Assembly (NCBI GenBank): GCA_025331565.1 | Contig: JAFREQ010000014.1 | Span: 7,272,501 to 7,336,500 of the forward strand | Origin: Holacanthus passer | Taxonomy: Eukaryota; Chordata; Actinopteri; Pomacanthidae | Reading direction: 5' to 3' | DNA: 64,000 nucleotides | In this document: piece by piece, positions 34,757 through 48,300 of the stretch | Numbering within the stretch: the first letter of the stretch is position 1 | Layout of the letters: each line of letters begins with the position of its first letter | Program-made: the position numbers and the translations under genes | Notes under the pieces: generated by a model | The model's input: only the letters and a program-made list of their open reading frames with translations | What the model was told of the DNA's origin: nothing | The model's database searches: none

Positions 34757-36302
34757 GAGCTGAAGATGATAGTACTCACCACCAGCTTTGGACTCCTCTT
34801 GGCTGGCACCACTCCTGCAAAACATCGGCAGAGAGACAGAGAGAGCATTAATGACCTGCTGTGCTCTTTTTCCCCCCCTTTGTCCCCTCTGATCAAAAAC
34901 TCCCCAGGACGAACGAATGGTCCCTGGTTCCTGCTGCAGAGCAAAGCGCAACTGGCCCGGCTCTCTCTCCTCTCTCCTCCTCCTCCTCCTCCTCCTCTCT
35001 GTTGCTTTCTCTCTCTGAGCAACACACTGCGCTAGGCTGCTTGCTAATCCAAGTGATCTCCTCCCCCCTGTGCTGTATCCCGCTCCGCTCGCCGCTCTCA
35101 CCCGTGCTATTAGAAAAGGAGCAACTGATCTATCTGCATTAGACAGGCTGACTTATGCTGCAGAAGCCCTGGACTGCTGGTCCGAGCTACAGGTCCCCAC
35201 AAGCAGCCACTGATCCCCACCCCACGCCCCACCCCACCCCACGCCCACCCTTTAGTCTGCTCGCCAGCTGTCTCCAACACGAGCTCTCCAGCAGAATCTC
35301 AACTATTACCCACTGAGAAGGAGCTCAGCAGCTTGAGCATCATATCAAAGGAAAGCCTGAGCTCCTGCCTTACTATGCACATCTTCTGAGTAACTACAGA
35401 GCTGTTTCCTCTCCTCTCCACTCCCTCTGCTTTGCTCAAGGCTTACATTGAGGAGCTGATCTTCTCTCTCTGCCCTTCTTCTTGTTCCCTCCCCCTCCTC
35501 TTCTTCCGTGCACCATGACTTGTTCTCCCGCTTTCTCCATCCCTCTCTCTCTCTCTCTCTCCTATACCAGTTAACACACTGTAGAGTCACCAAGAAGATC
35601 AATCTCATTTGTGCTAATGAAATATTAATACTTTGAGCCAGTTATCAGGGGAGAGGATTCACAGCATACCAGTGTAGGGAATAATCTACATGCCCGCTTT
35701 TCCCCGCTTTATTTTCACATCCATCACGACCCACCATTTCATTCATCATGTAGGGTCCTCTACCTGGAAGACGCGAATTCAGACTCTGCTTGATTGTTTA
35801 CCCCGCAGACTTAAGAGTGTGCACTGCTTTTCAAGACAACTCCTTCCCCTCGCTCCTTTTCCTGCCACTTACCACAGCGCAGTATATGGAGACAAAAATA
35901 GACAAATGAATGCATGAATGACACGAGGCGGGAGTGGGACAAAGAGTTGCTGTTGCCAAGGCTGTCAAGTACTTCTGTATATAGTGGCAGCAGTTTTCTA
36001 CTTTGACAAATATGAGGAGCGAGCGGCGCATTTACATTCGTGCCCCGACCTTTGATCCGTTACAGCATCAGCTCCCCATCATTTCTGCTATAGAGACAGA
36101 TGAAAACGTATTCATCTGGTACCAAGAGAAAAACCTCCTGGAAGTATTAATAGAACGTTCCATTCCAACATTAAGACATGCAACAACATGCAAGCATCCA
36201 TCTTAGCCTCTTTCTGCTGCATTGGCAAAAAATCATTAAATGTTAAAACTCTCTGTTGCTGCAAAGCCCCTCTCTCTACACGATTCATAATTTATCCTCC
36301 GT

Positions 36303-36333
<31 letters not shown>

Positions 36334-39300
36334 TCCCCCCCCCTTCTTCAGATTATTGGGTGCCAGTTACTGGAGCAAGTGGAACATCTCAGCTGCTGAC
36401 GTGCTGATGAATGTTTGCGTGCGTCTGACCCAGGAAGGACACGCATCAGAAGGTCAGATGTCAATAATAAGTGTTTCCCATTACAACAGCAGGTTATATG
36501 ACCCCCGAGCCCTAAATTACACGGTGCGGGAGGTCAATACAAACCTTTCACTTTGAAACAACCTCTGAAAATCTTCAAACTGGCAAAGAGGTCAACGTAA
36601 TTATCATCAAGCGTATAGAAATTGAATTAAAGTAGTGCCATATGGCTAATAAATTTGCGCACGGAACTGAAGGAGAATAAAGATTCAAGGAGCTGACGTA
36701 GTTTGATCCCGACTCCACATCCGTCCATTGTGTCAGCTGATTTACGGGCTGCACGGTGTTGAAAGCATCTTCATGCATGATGCGTCTTTCACACTTCCTC
36801 CGGCATTGTGATGCTGATGTATACATGTAATTCAGAGTTGATCGAATCTGGCTGAATGTAACATTTATGAGAAGCTGAGGCTTTGGCAAAAGAAATATGG
36901 GAATCGCATGTTCCTGCACACACGCGACTGCAAGGAGGCATCCATGAATTCATGCATGCCATACAGATGTAATATCGGCACGGGGCAGGTACGCAAGAAG
37001 GTGAGTGGTTATTTATGCACCGCATGCAGACATCAACGAGTGTGCAGGCACGCACAGACACGTAGCATTTACATTATGCACCGGGGACTGTAATCCTGAT
37101 TTTTATTTTTTTTTACTCTGCTGAAGCTGCTGAATGACAGTAAAGCTCTGCTCAATACCCCACAACAGAACGGTGCTCCATTTAAAAGACTCCGACTTGA
37201 TCACTGAGGATGCAACACTGGCTTAAAAGGCCTGATTTTATTATTACCAAGGAGCCCTTCTACCACAGTGACTAAGACTGTGTGCATTATCATTCAAATG
37301 AGAGGGGAAGTAAACAAATTGGAAGTGAAAGCGAGCGCCGTCAGTTGTTCGGTGACCTAAACTGGCTCTGAGCATCAGTGTGGAGGAGGCTGCTTCTTTT
37401 ACTTCTTTTACAGTAGACAGTGAAGTTCGCCTATAATAACTAGCAGAATTACAAAGAAAAGTGCTAATAAAGAAATTATTGAACAGCACTAAAGGCAGGA
37501 AGTGTAGATACGATCGGCAGTATGAGCATTAGTGCTGCTCAGTAGCTTAAATAATGTGTGTGCATTGATGATAAAGGGGGTGGGTCAGACATTTATTTAT
37601 CTTGTGATCCTTCATTAACTTTAAATTGTGAGAAACCCCACATGCAAACACCAGTTTTCACCGGTGAGCAGCAATGACAGAAGTAAAACTCAGAACAATG
37701 TGTGTGTCTGCGCAGTTGTGTGGTTACAAATGTGTGAATGTGTGTACGGAGAGGGGAGGAGGGAGTCATTTTTTTCATCGTGGAGCAAAAGCTCTGAAAA
37801 AGCTCGAGCTTTTCAAACTGAATCCGCAGCGCGTTGAGTGGCCCAGTGTTTCAATATGCTGTTGAAGCTGTGGCCTTGGTGAGTCTATGCAGAGCCCACA
37901 CAGAGCGAGTGAATGGTCCTTCCTCCAGGTTTTCTATATACTGTACATTGTTAGAGGGTGTGCAACATGAGTAATGTTTCCTTTCGTTGAGCCAAACCTG
38001 TAAACATTTGTCCTTGTTCTACTTATTAGATTGTCCTATTATTCACTACTCCTCTCTCTTCATCTACTCGACTTCATATTGTCTCGCTCTCCCTCCTCAT
38101 GCGTTACCGTCACATTTCTCTACCTTCATTTCCTCCACATTTTATATCCCTCCTCTCTGTCTTTTCATTTTCTCTCTTCTTTCTCTCGGGGGACAGGAGC
38201 GCTGTGCACGATTGTCATGGCAACAACGATGGGAAGACAAGATGGAGGAGTCATAGCTGGCCTGGCCTCCTTTACAGGGGAAGATCCCATGAGCGAAAAA
38301 CACCAGATGTTGCCTTTAAAAATTTTATCAGATAATGACAATTCCACCACTAGAGAAGGTTAAGGTAATAATAGAAGGTTAAGGTAATAATAGATTATTC
38401 TAACACTTTACATTACTTCCAAGTTTGAAAATGCCCATCTGGCTCGTCAAGCTTTTTTCTTTTTAACTGTCACTTCACAGTCCTTTAGCAGCTACTTCCT
38501 TCATTACCACAACAACCTATTCTACCTCTTGTCTTTTTCCATCGCACAAATTACATGTTGCCATTTTCGCCCCCTCTTTGTGGGTGTTCGACGACCACAG
38601 AATTAAAACTAGAGAGACCATTTGTTGGGCAATCCCGAAGCCAAAATGTGGCTCTGTTCATTTCGGGCGCGCTGCTCTGACATCGCACGGAGCATTAAGG
38701 TAATGGCAAAGTGCACTACAGCCTTCTGCAAATGCTCTGTGACAAAACGCATTTGAATTTTCACTCGTGAAGCTTCTGAACTCGCCGCGCGTCTATCTGA
38801 GATTAGCCACAAGCAAACTGCTCTGACACTGTTTGGTTCAGAGCAAAGCTGCCTCCTGGGATAAACTGTTGAACTGGTGTCATGTTACAAAAGATGCTTT
38901 TCTCTCTTTGTCATGCACATCTGATAATCCAGACAACTCAATCTGAACCTTATAAACTATGCTACATTTTTTTTTTTTTTACATTTTGCCAATGCTACAA
39001 GGATTTATTTATAATTGAACACAGAAAATTTTGCATAAATCTGTGTCTCAGACTGCTCCAAAATTCAAGTATAAAATTGGTGTGGCAAACTGAAAACAAT
39101 CCCTGTGGAAAGTCATTGTGTGATGTTCGGTTTGTTTGACCTTGTGCTTTGTGCCCTCTCTTAAAAACTGACTGCTGAGTCAGACAGCACAGATTGATGA
39201 GTCACAGATGAACAGATTAAGGATTCTTCTCCTCTAGCTGAAGTCCACCTTGTTCCTCCTCCTCCTCCTCCTCCGTCTATACTTCTCAAACCAATCCCCT

Positions 39301-42300
39301 CATATACGCTCCCCTCGCTGAACTCCAGTGCTGTTCAGCAAATCTCACACTCTCTCCTCTAATCCTCCACCTCCACTTTCTCAAAACATGATCCCTGGTC
39401 CTCCTATTTCTCATCCTCTACTCTCTCTTCTTATCTGCCTTATTTCGCTCCTCTTACCTCCAATAATTGTTGCTTGTGAATGATTATGCGCTGGCTGCTA
39501 GCGATCGCTTGAAAGGTCACGGCATCGTTCTCAGACAGGAGGCCGAGCATGCATCTTTAGTCCGATGAACTCGTTGTTGTCGAGTACAGCTGCAGTTTAT
39601 AATTGTTTTCACTGTTGATTAATCTGTGATGTATATTTTGGATCCATCAAGTAAGTTGTTTCATCTTGAAGATGTCAGGAAATTGTGAAAAATGTCCATC
39701 ATAATTTCCCAGAATACAAGGTGGCGTCTTCAAATAGTTTGTTTTGTTACCAACAGAACAAAGACGTTCAATTTACAGTGATATTAGATTAGATTCTCAC
39801 ATTTGAGAGGGTGGAAGCAGTAAGTCTTAAAATTACTTTAAAATTGTTGTGTATTAATTTTCTTGTGATCGACTAAAGGTGCTGTTACACTGAGACAACA
39901 AAGACTGTGAACCTGCTGCGTATCGCATGTCATGATGTGTGAGATGGGTCGAATAAAATCTCGGTCACAATCTGTGTCAGACTATACGTTATCTTTGTTT
40001 TAGTCTAGCTCCACAAAGTTTTCTTCTTTGCCCACAAACTTGTTCCGGTTTGATTTTGCACGCACATTTTTTTAAATGAAGTGAAGCATTGTTTTCTGAT
40101 TTTTTGGTTTTCACTCATGATTGTCAACTTTCATCACAAACAGCTCAGAATTGCACAGTCTGAAGGGCCCGATTGGCTGAACATTTCAGCAAAATTATCA
40201 AGCACCTTGTATCGGTCTCCTTTCCTATTTTGTATGTAACCCCCTTTCTGCCACTAAAAGGAATAACTGACTGGGCTACTATTTCCACACTTTACACTTT
40301 TACAAAGCTAATTGAAAACAACAAATGCGTTTTCACTTTTAACTGCGACAAACTCCAAATTACAAACTTTCTCTCTGGCTTGGCTGAACACCGGTATCCT
40401 CCTCTCAACACACCTGCACACACGTCTGCTGTACTTCCTGATATACCTTCCTTCCCCCAGCAAAGTCATCTCCCATTGGTCCAGATCCTGTCTCCCAAAC
40501 AAAACGACAGGACACTGGCAGGACCACTCAGGAAACCACAACTTGCAATAACACGCATAACTGATGTAAATGTAGTTTCTTTTCACAACCACATTTTAAA
40601 ACAAACGTATAATGTAGTTCCCTACATGTATCATCTTTTTGAAAATGAAAGCCAACTTTTTAAATTTCAAGCAATACTCAGCCATGCATCTAACTATTAG
40701 GAATAGACAGCAGCTTAATTAATCTAAATACGACCCCCTGGCTGCCTGTTTGTGTATAGCTTTGTCCCTCATCACCTGGCCACTCACCTGAGCTCATAAT
40801 AATGACAAGCTGGTGTCAAAGCTATCAGAGATGATCTATACTGCTGTCAGCCACCCTGCCTGCCCCACTGACTGCCTGTAGCCTCCTCCCTATGCATCCT
40901 CTCCTTTCCTCCTACTTCCTTCTCTTACTCTCTATGTAGATATCCCTCTATGCCCCGGTAGCAGGAATGCTCTCCTGCATCCGTATCATCCTCTCTCTCT
41001 CGCTCTCTCTCTCTCGCTCTCTCTCTCTCAAGAAACACACAGGCCCATAATGATGCTGACATTTAACACAATACAGCAGCGTTATTCCAGCAGCAGTGCA
41101 CAAGGTCAACTCATTAGAGGGCATAATTGATGTGGGGGTGCATATCCCAACCTGCCACTAATAGAGATCTGGGTCAGGCAGCATGGACGGCTATTTAACG
41201 ACAATAAGGGCCAAACAGGACACAAACGAGGGACCTCCAATGTCATTCAGTGTCAGCGTGGATGCTTTACAACAATTTGTTTTGTTTTGACATTTCAATG
41301 AGAAAAACATTTATCTCTGGGTCGTTCCGGGCCAGAAGTGTAGTGTGTAGGAACGTGAATGGCACAGTGTAGCGGCGAAAAGGCTGAGAATCCACAGAAA
41401 GTAACATCCGCCATTAAAAAAAATCCACAGTAATAACAAGCGATTACATAAGCAAACATAAAAATACAGAACACGAGCCAAGTGAATACTCAATTTTCTA
41501 ATCAAAACCAAAGAAACATTCAGCCATTTAGGCTCTAATCCTCTCTCACTTATTCATTCCAGCCGGTATTTTCAGAATAAAGTCACACCCTACACAATTA
41601 TCATACAGGCAACATAAGACGTACGACGATAGCAAACGTGAAGACTCCCACCGTCTCTGAAGTCCAATTCAAAAGCATCAATATTCATAGCATATACGAG
41701 TCCCTGACCTAATGTGCTCCTTCTCCCCTCCCCTCTCATTCATCCATCTCGCCTCTTTACCCAGCCTCCCACTCCTTCCCACACTCATCTGCTCATCGAC
41801 TGCCATGCTAACTCAGTCCATCGTCTCTTTGCCGCTCCTCGTTTCATCCCATCCAGTCTGAGCATTTTCAACCCGCCACCCACTCTCTTCCTCACTTTTC
41901 TCTCCTGCTTTCTCATTATGCCACTCTTTCCACGCCAACTATTCAAGCTGTTGTCTGTTGTTCAGCAGACAACAGTGCTTTCTTTTGTGCGCCTAATCGC
42001 ACATCCTTTCACGTCAAAACTTCAGTTCCTTCTGTTTATCCACCCCTGCTGGCAAATATTTGACATCAAGAAGTAATACATACCTCTTTGCACCAGCATG
42101 GTGACCTCGCTGCCTCGGGGACATTTGCTCAGCAGGTCCACCACTTGATTGTGGCTCATATTCTGCACGTTTCTCTTGTTGACCTCCATCAGAATATCCC
42201 CCTCCTTTAGGCCACGGCAGCGAGGATAGTCCACTATCTGCTTTACCCTCTGCCCTCCTCCCGTCAGGCTGTCTGCAATCGTGAAGCCAAATCCCTTGTC

Positions 42301-45300
42301 GCCCTTCTCCATGTGGATGGTGATCAGCTCAGGCTGGGTGGCTATAGATGAAGCTAGAGTGACCACATCGCTGGAGTAGCCGTGCGAGCCGTTAGACGCC
42401 ACCTCGGCCGAGGGGCTGTGCGGCCGCGGCTCCCTCATGCCGTTCACGGGTCCGGCTTGATTGGAAGGCGAGTCGAACGTCTCCTGTCCGTTGACGATGA
42501 TAGGCTCCTTGTCCAAGATGGCCACTGAGGTCACCAGGCTGGTGTTGGGGTCGTCTGGGTCAAAGGGCAGCGGGTAGCCACGGCATAAGGCCAGGTCCAC
42601 CATGGAACCGATGGGGATGGATTGGAAGATCTTCACCACCTGAGCGTGGGTGTAGCCCAGCACAATGGTGTCATTTACACTGACTATCACATCACCTGCA
42701 CCAAGGAAAATTATACCGTTAGTGATGCCATCATTTACACTGTTAAGAGCTATTTACTGGAGTTTGAAGTGAACACATGAAGTCAAATTATTGTTTTTCT
42801 TTAAACACTGTTGGTGTTATTTCATACTATTCTCCAGATGTGTGAAAATCCATTATACAATTACAGTGCCTGTAATAGGCCAGTTAACAGGGGTGCGCCC
42901 ATTGCATGCTGGGATACGATCCAACCCCTGCAATCCTGAACTGCAGAGCCCAGTTCCAGTGTCACCCGTAAACCCTGAGCACTGAACCCTCACAGACATT
43001 AAAAGGGTTCTCACAGATTTAGCCTTGCAAAGACAGTAAAAACAGTAGAACCACAGATATTGTCTTTTTCATTCCACGCATTCGTCTTTCTTGTCGAAAC
43101 CTGGCACGTACATTTCCCGCAATGTAACTCCGCTACTGTAGCCTCGAGATGCTAGCCTCAAGACGTCTGTGGTTTCACCCCCCAGATTGTTTTCATTTGT
43201 CTTCAGCCCCCCCCACGCAGCCTAAAATGACATCACTAGAGGCAATTTATCAGACTGTGCGCAGCTCCCTCTGGAGCCACAAAAGACTTAATACAACTTT
43301 TTTTCCCCACACACATATGCAGTGGTATTCCCCAAGACCTGCGAGCAGACTTTGATGTTCTTTGAGTTCCCCTTTAATCGACATCACCTGTGACATCAGC
43401 GTAACTGTGTGAGGGCTTCAAGCACTGCACGAGGAATTGGACAGCACTTGGCCAAATTGTATTACCTGGAAAGAGACATTTCTATGCACAGTGAAGTGCA
43501 GGTGGCTGATATTTTAGACTGTGTGTAGTTTAATGAACGGGAATGTTCATTGTTTGCCTCCCGTTGATAAGTAAAACAGTATAGTTGGACCAGTATCATC
43601 ATATATATATCAAATATATTTTTGTCACTATCATTTCATCATAAGACAAAGATGTGCACATATGCAGTGCTGGTTAGTGACACGTTTAAAATTAACAGGA
43701 AAAAGTCATCCTCTGACTCTTGCATGTTTTCTTTTTTTTCTTGTAATGCGCAATCTGTCATGGCTGTTTTAACATCACAACACTTTATGTTTTATTCCAC
43801 ATTATGGATTATTCCTTTAAGCAAGGTCTCACAAGTTGCAGACTTATGGAAAGTGTGCATAAAGGACTTAAAAAAATCCATCTGAGAGCCCTAAAGCACT
43901 TTCTCACGGTGGGAGAGAGTCCTCATTTACTTGCATCAGGGGTACACTGGAACTGGGCCCATAAGTGGAACAGAAAATGGATAGATGTAGTGGACGAACT
44001 CTACTGTGTGTTGCTGAATGAAAATAGTGCCCCCTGTGGATGAAGGTCGTGTACTGCACCTGTCTCCATCTTGCCATCCACGGCTGCAGGCCCGTCCAGC
44101 ACCAGACTTTTGATCTGCAGAAACTCATCCGGCTCGTCACCTCCAACCACGGTGAAGCCGAAGCCGCGACGGCTCTTCTTCAGCTTCGTGTTGATGAAGG
44201 TTCCTTTCAGCTCTGCTGGGTTTCTCGTGAAGAAAGGCTTCCCTCCTGCAGAGCATCAGAGAAACAACTCTTACTCTCTACATTCATTACATTCATACAT
44301 TCTTATATGTGGACAAATCCACAAAATGAGAGAGGAGGGTTAAGACTTAACAACAACTGATACCTCAAATATAGAGGTGTTGTTTGCTGATTCATGGACA
44401 GTTCAACAGTTGGAAATGTCTGCATGCTTTTGCTTGTCACTTCCATACACAGCAGTTTCCAGAATCGTTGGTGGTGTCTTATTCAAACATCACTTCAAAG
44501 ATTGTAAGCAAATCATCAGAACTGAAATTTCTGCCCAAAAACGGAGAAGAAACTGTCAAAGCACAGTTTTGGACAGGAATTTCCAATGTAGCTGTAGTGA
44601 ACAAAAACAACTGTAACTTTCCTTCTTTCATCTGAACTACATGGTGTATCTTTGTGCCACTGTCAAGAGCAAATGATAGAACCCCAATTCCAAAAAAGTT
44701 GGTAAACAAAAGGAGTGGGAAAGTTGTGGACTGATCTAAAAACACCTGTTTGGATCATTCCACAGGTAAACAGGTTCATTGGTAACAGGTGATAGTATCA
44801 TGATTGGGTATGAAAGGTTCATCCTGGAAAGGCTCAGTTGTTCACAAGCAAGGATGGAGCAAGGTTCAACACTTTGTCACACATGATTGTATAAATGAGA
44901 TTATTACATGAGCTCGGGAACACTTTGTAAAACAGTTGTCAGTAAACAATTTGTTTGCAAATTCTGTTTTTGTTTTACTTAGTGTCCCAACTTTCAGGGT
45001 TGTAGAAAAATCATGTAGTAATAATGAAGTATCTACAGTGTGTATTAAGCATAAAGATTTACGTTTGACTCCTGCAGGGCCGGGAGGTAGAGTTGGTGGG
45101 ACCTGCGGGTCCCTGTAGGTCTCCAGGTGGTTTGGAGCGTAGTTTGCTAATGGAGCCGCTGCTGAGGAGTGCTCCTCTATCCACTCTGTACAAACACAAT
45201 CACACACACACACACACACACAAATTAATCGATACACACTCAACAACAAAAGTGTATTTACATGCTACACACATGCAAACACAGAAACACTGAACGGCAA

Positions 45301-48300
45301 GACACAGACACACAGAGCTTTAAGCAGAGCTTTACTGTACATACTTGTCGTCTGATTCAGTTGTAATTAGCTCCTTATTTACAGCAGCATCTATGAGTGT
45401 TACTTGTTGAATATAAGATACTTTTGTAAGTGTCGTATTAAAAATCAATCTCAGCAATGATAATGTTGCAAAAATAATATGTTACTTGCAAACCCCCTAC
45501 TTGAGGGGACCCCTCCCCCCCTCAGACAAAAAGAGACCTGCACTGGTACGTCCAGAGGTTTTCAACACAGGACAAACATCTGTATGTGAATAAATAGAGA
45601 GAGTGTTCATGTTCCAGGAATGTAAAGCCAAACATTTTGATCAAACAATCTGAGCCTTGCTGTCAAAATATATTGATAATTCAACCTGAGAAAAGTTCAT
45701 ATTAATGGATGCTCTTCTTATTCCTTGTCTTCAATGGGGGATAATCATGCTCTTGTGGAGGGCTTTGGGGGATTTAAACAGGTGGATGCCATGGATTCGG
45801 TGCGTTAACTGTGAACTACAACCATTTTTCTAGCCTATGTTTGTTCACATTTCACACTGGTGCCATTAAAAGTATACCTAATTAGCTATTAGCAGCTCCT
45901 GTTTGTTATGCGTCCATGGATGTACAGACAACTATCAGCAGATTACTTTGATGCTGAAGAAGATGTGATGATCAGGCAAGTTCTGGAGTAATAAGGAGCA
46001 TATTTTTTCTAGGATTTCAAAGCAGATTTATGGACGTTTATTCACAATGGACAGAGATAATGGCCTTCCTTCCTTGGAAAGTGAAAGTCACACTGAATGT
46101 AAAAATGTGTGTATCATGTTTTGTGTGATGCAAATTGCGGCAATAGGGTGCCGAGGGATTTAAAGTACTTTAATTGCCTCCATGAGCTGTTTGTCACAGC
46201 TGCTGCAGCTCCAACTCCTGAACGTGTTGATGAATGAGCCAAACTACAATAACTCACTTCCCGTTGTTTTCAGAAGCACCTGTCCCTTTCACATCACACA
46301 GTACCTTTGCTTCACATCCCCCATTTAACTCTCCTGGGGGAGGCGTGACTTACAGTTTGAAAACCTCTGGGCCAAAGTAAAAATCTCTTCCTCGCCTTTT
46401 CATGGTAAAGCAAATTGAATGATCAAATACAAAATGAAATACGGCATTTATGATTTAAAAATCACATAAATTAAAACCTAAACACCAAAGACGACACCAG
46501 GGCTTGGGCCAGCTCTATATTAGTAAAACTGTGAGCTCTATATTAGTACAACTACGAGAATCAGAATTATAAGTTAGCGAATAATGTTTTTCCCTCATGG
46601 GAAATTGATGACAAGTCACTGAAGAGAGAAAAGCGGTCTGACCCAAACCCGGGAGAGCACATGACGAACTAGAAGGACATGACAATCACGTACATGAAGA
46701 AAGAAAGAAATGGTGCCGTGCCAGGGCAGGAAACGAACCTCGAATATACCGCTCACCTTCTGGAGGCTGCGGCTGCTGCTGCTGCTGCTGCTCCAGGATT
46801 TTCCGACGCCGCGCCTCCAACACTGGGTTCTCGTACTGGGTCTTCCTGTTTATATGACTGAGGCAGACAAAACCGGGAGAGGAAACAAGATAATACAGGT
46901 GTAGATTGATTAGAGAAGGAAGAACTGACTGTCAAATCTCCATCAAATGTGCTCTTATCAACGCGAAGGTGCAGGCTCAGAATCACTGAGGGAGAGAAAA
47001 GATATATAAGATGATGTGTCAGTGAGGTGATTAACTTACTCTACGTAGTAAACCCCGTACACAGGGTCTTCTATCCTTTCCCACCCTGGAGGCAGCTCTG
47101 AAATACAGAAGGCACACAACATTAAACACAACACTTTGACCCCGGTCATTAGCAGAGCTGAGTGAGTTAGTGTGGTTGGGTCGACTCCAAAACATCCAGT
47201 GTGGCAAACATAGTCATTATTACTGCAGTTACAGTAGATGCAGTGTTGCACTAGATCACGCTCCTTTCTCATATCTAACATCTCTGATTATGGCAACAGA
47301 GGGTCCACATTACTTATTTTTACTGTTTTTCTTCACAGTTTTGAGCGAGAGATTTGATGTGTTCTGTTGTATAAAATTCCTACATTTGGTTCATCAGGGC
47401 TTTCTGAATTTATGGCGTGACGTTTTGCCGTTTCAAATTCTCCCATAAATGTTAAAATGCTATCAAACGCCAAGAAAAACTAAATAACTGAAACCATATA
47501 CCCCTCCACGACCCGATCATTTATGAACATTTTTATTTGATTTGGGAAAACAACTTTGTTTCATTGCATTTCTTAAATTCTAGCTGCCAAGGACTCACAA
47601 CATTGTTAAACACTCTCTTTAAAATGTCTGTTTTATTACAGCTGTAAAGGTACAGTTTCAAACTGGCTCCTTGTGAGGTAAAGCAGATTCAAGCTGTGCC
47701 AGTAGCACTTATTTGTAAGTTTGTGTGGACCCCGGGAAGAATAATTGCTACTGTGGTAAAAACTAATGGGGATCCTAAATTAATGCACAAATACATAAAT
47801 GTTTTAGGAATATTTACCAATGTATGTGTAGCTGTCATTAAGTGTTATCACAGTCTACATCATGATCTGGATCACTGTCCTGCTGCCTCCAACCATCTTT
47901 AATATGCTCATTATGTCTAGAACAGCTCACAAAAACTGTGTGAAAACAAAAATGCGTCACAGCTTCAAACCAGTCTTCATCAGAATCAGGGCCAACACAC
48001 ACTGCAAATTTAAAAACTCGAGAGCTAACATCTGTGTTTGTCTGTGTAATTCTTCTACTAAATATTATCACAGTATTCGTCTCAACGTTACCTCACTCTG
48101 ACCCGTTCACACATCCGTGCACACTGGACACACACCTAACCATTCTTCAGATGAGGCCTATTAAACTGACACATTCCCATTAAGATGTTGGCATCTCAGT
48201 CCACCTCCTCACTGTATTTGATTTCAGACAAAGACATTACCTCCTTGTGTTACTGTGGGCTTCTCTCAAGTCCAGTAAACACTTTTATAAGAGACTGGAT

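Larger units (their letters stand above)
32047..34779 (-). other. magi1 intron 11
   Basis: Begins (plus-strand left side) with the GA tract at 32050-32290 and ends near the CA run at 34725. Otherwise nothing recognised. Confidence 0.8.
34815..42083 (-). other. magi1 intron 10 (7.3 kb)
   Basis: The longest complete intron here. Contains CT-rich tracts, (CT)n at 36310 and 40991, a dispersed repeat at 39590 and repeat-free candidate regulatory blocks (about 36390-36760 and 41060-41250). A 175-codon open frame at 40173-40700 has no recognisable similarity. Confidence 0.8.

Noticed and set aside
34688..35101. 137-codon minus-strand frame with Arg- and Val/Cys-rich runs
   Set aside because: Made of microsatellite translation and intron sequence; it overlaps exon 11 but ignores its clear acceptor and phase.
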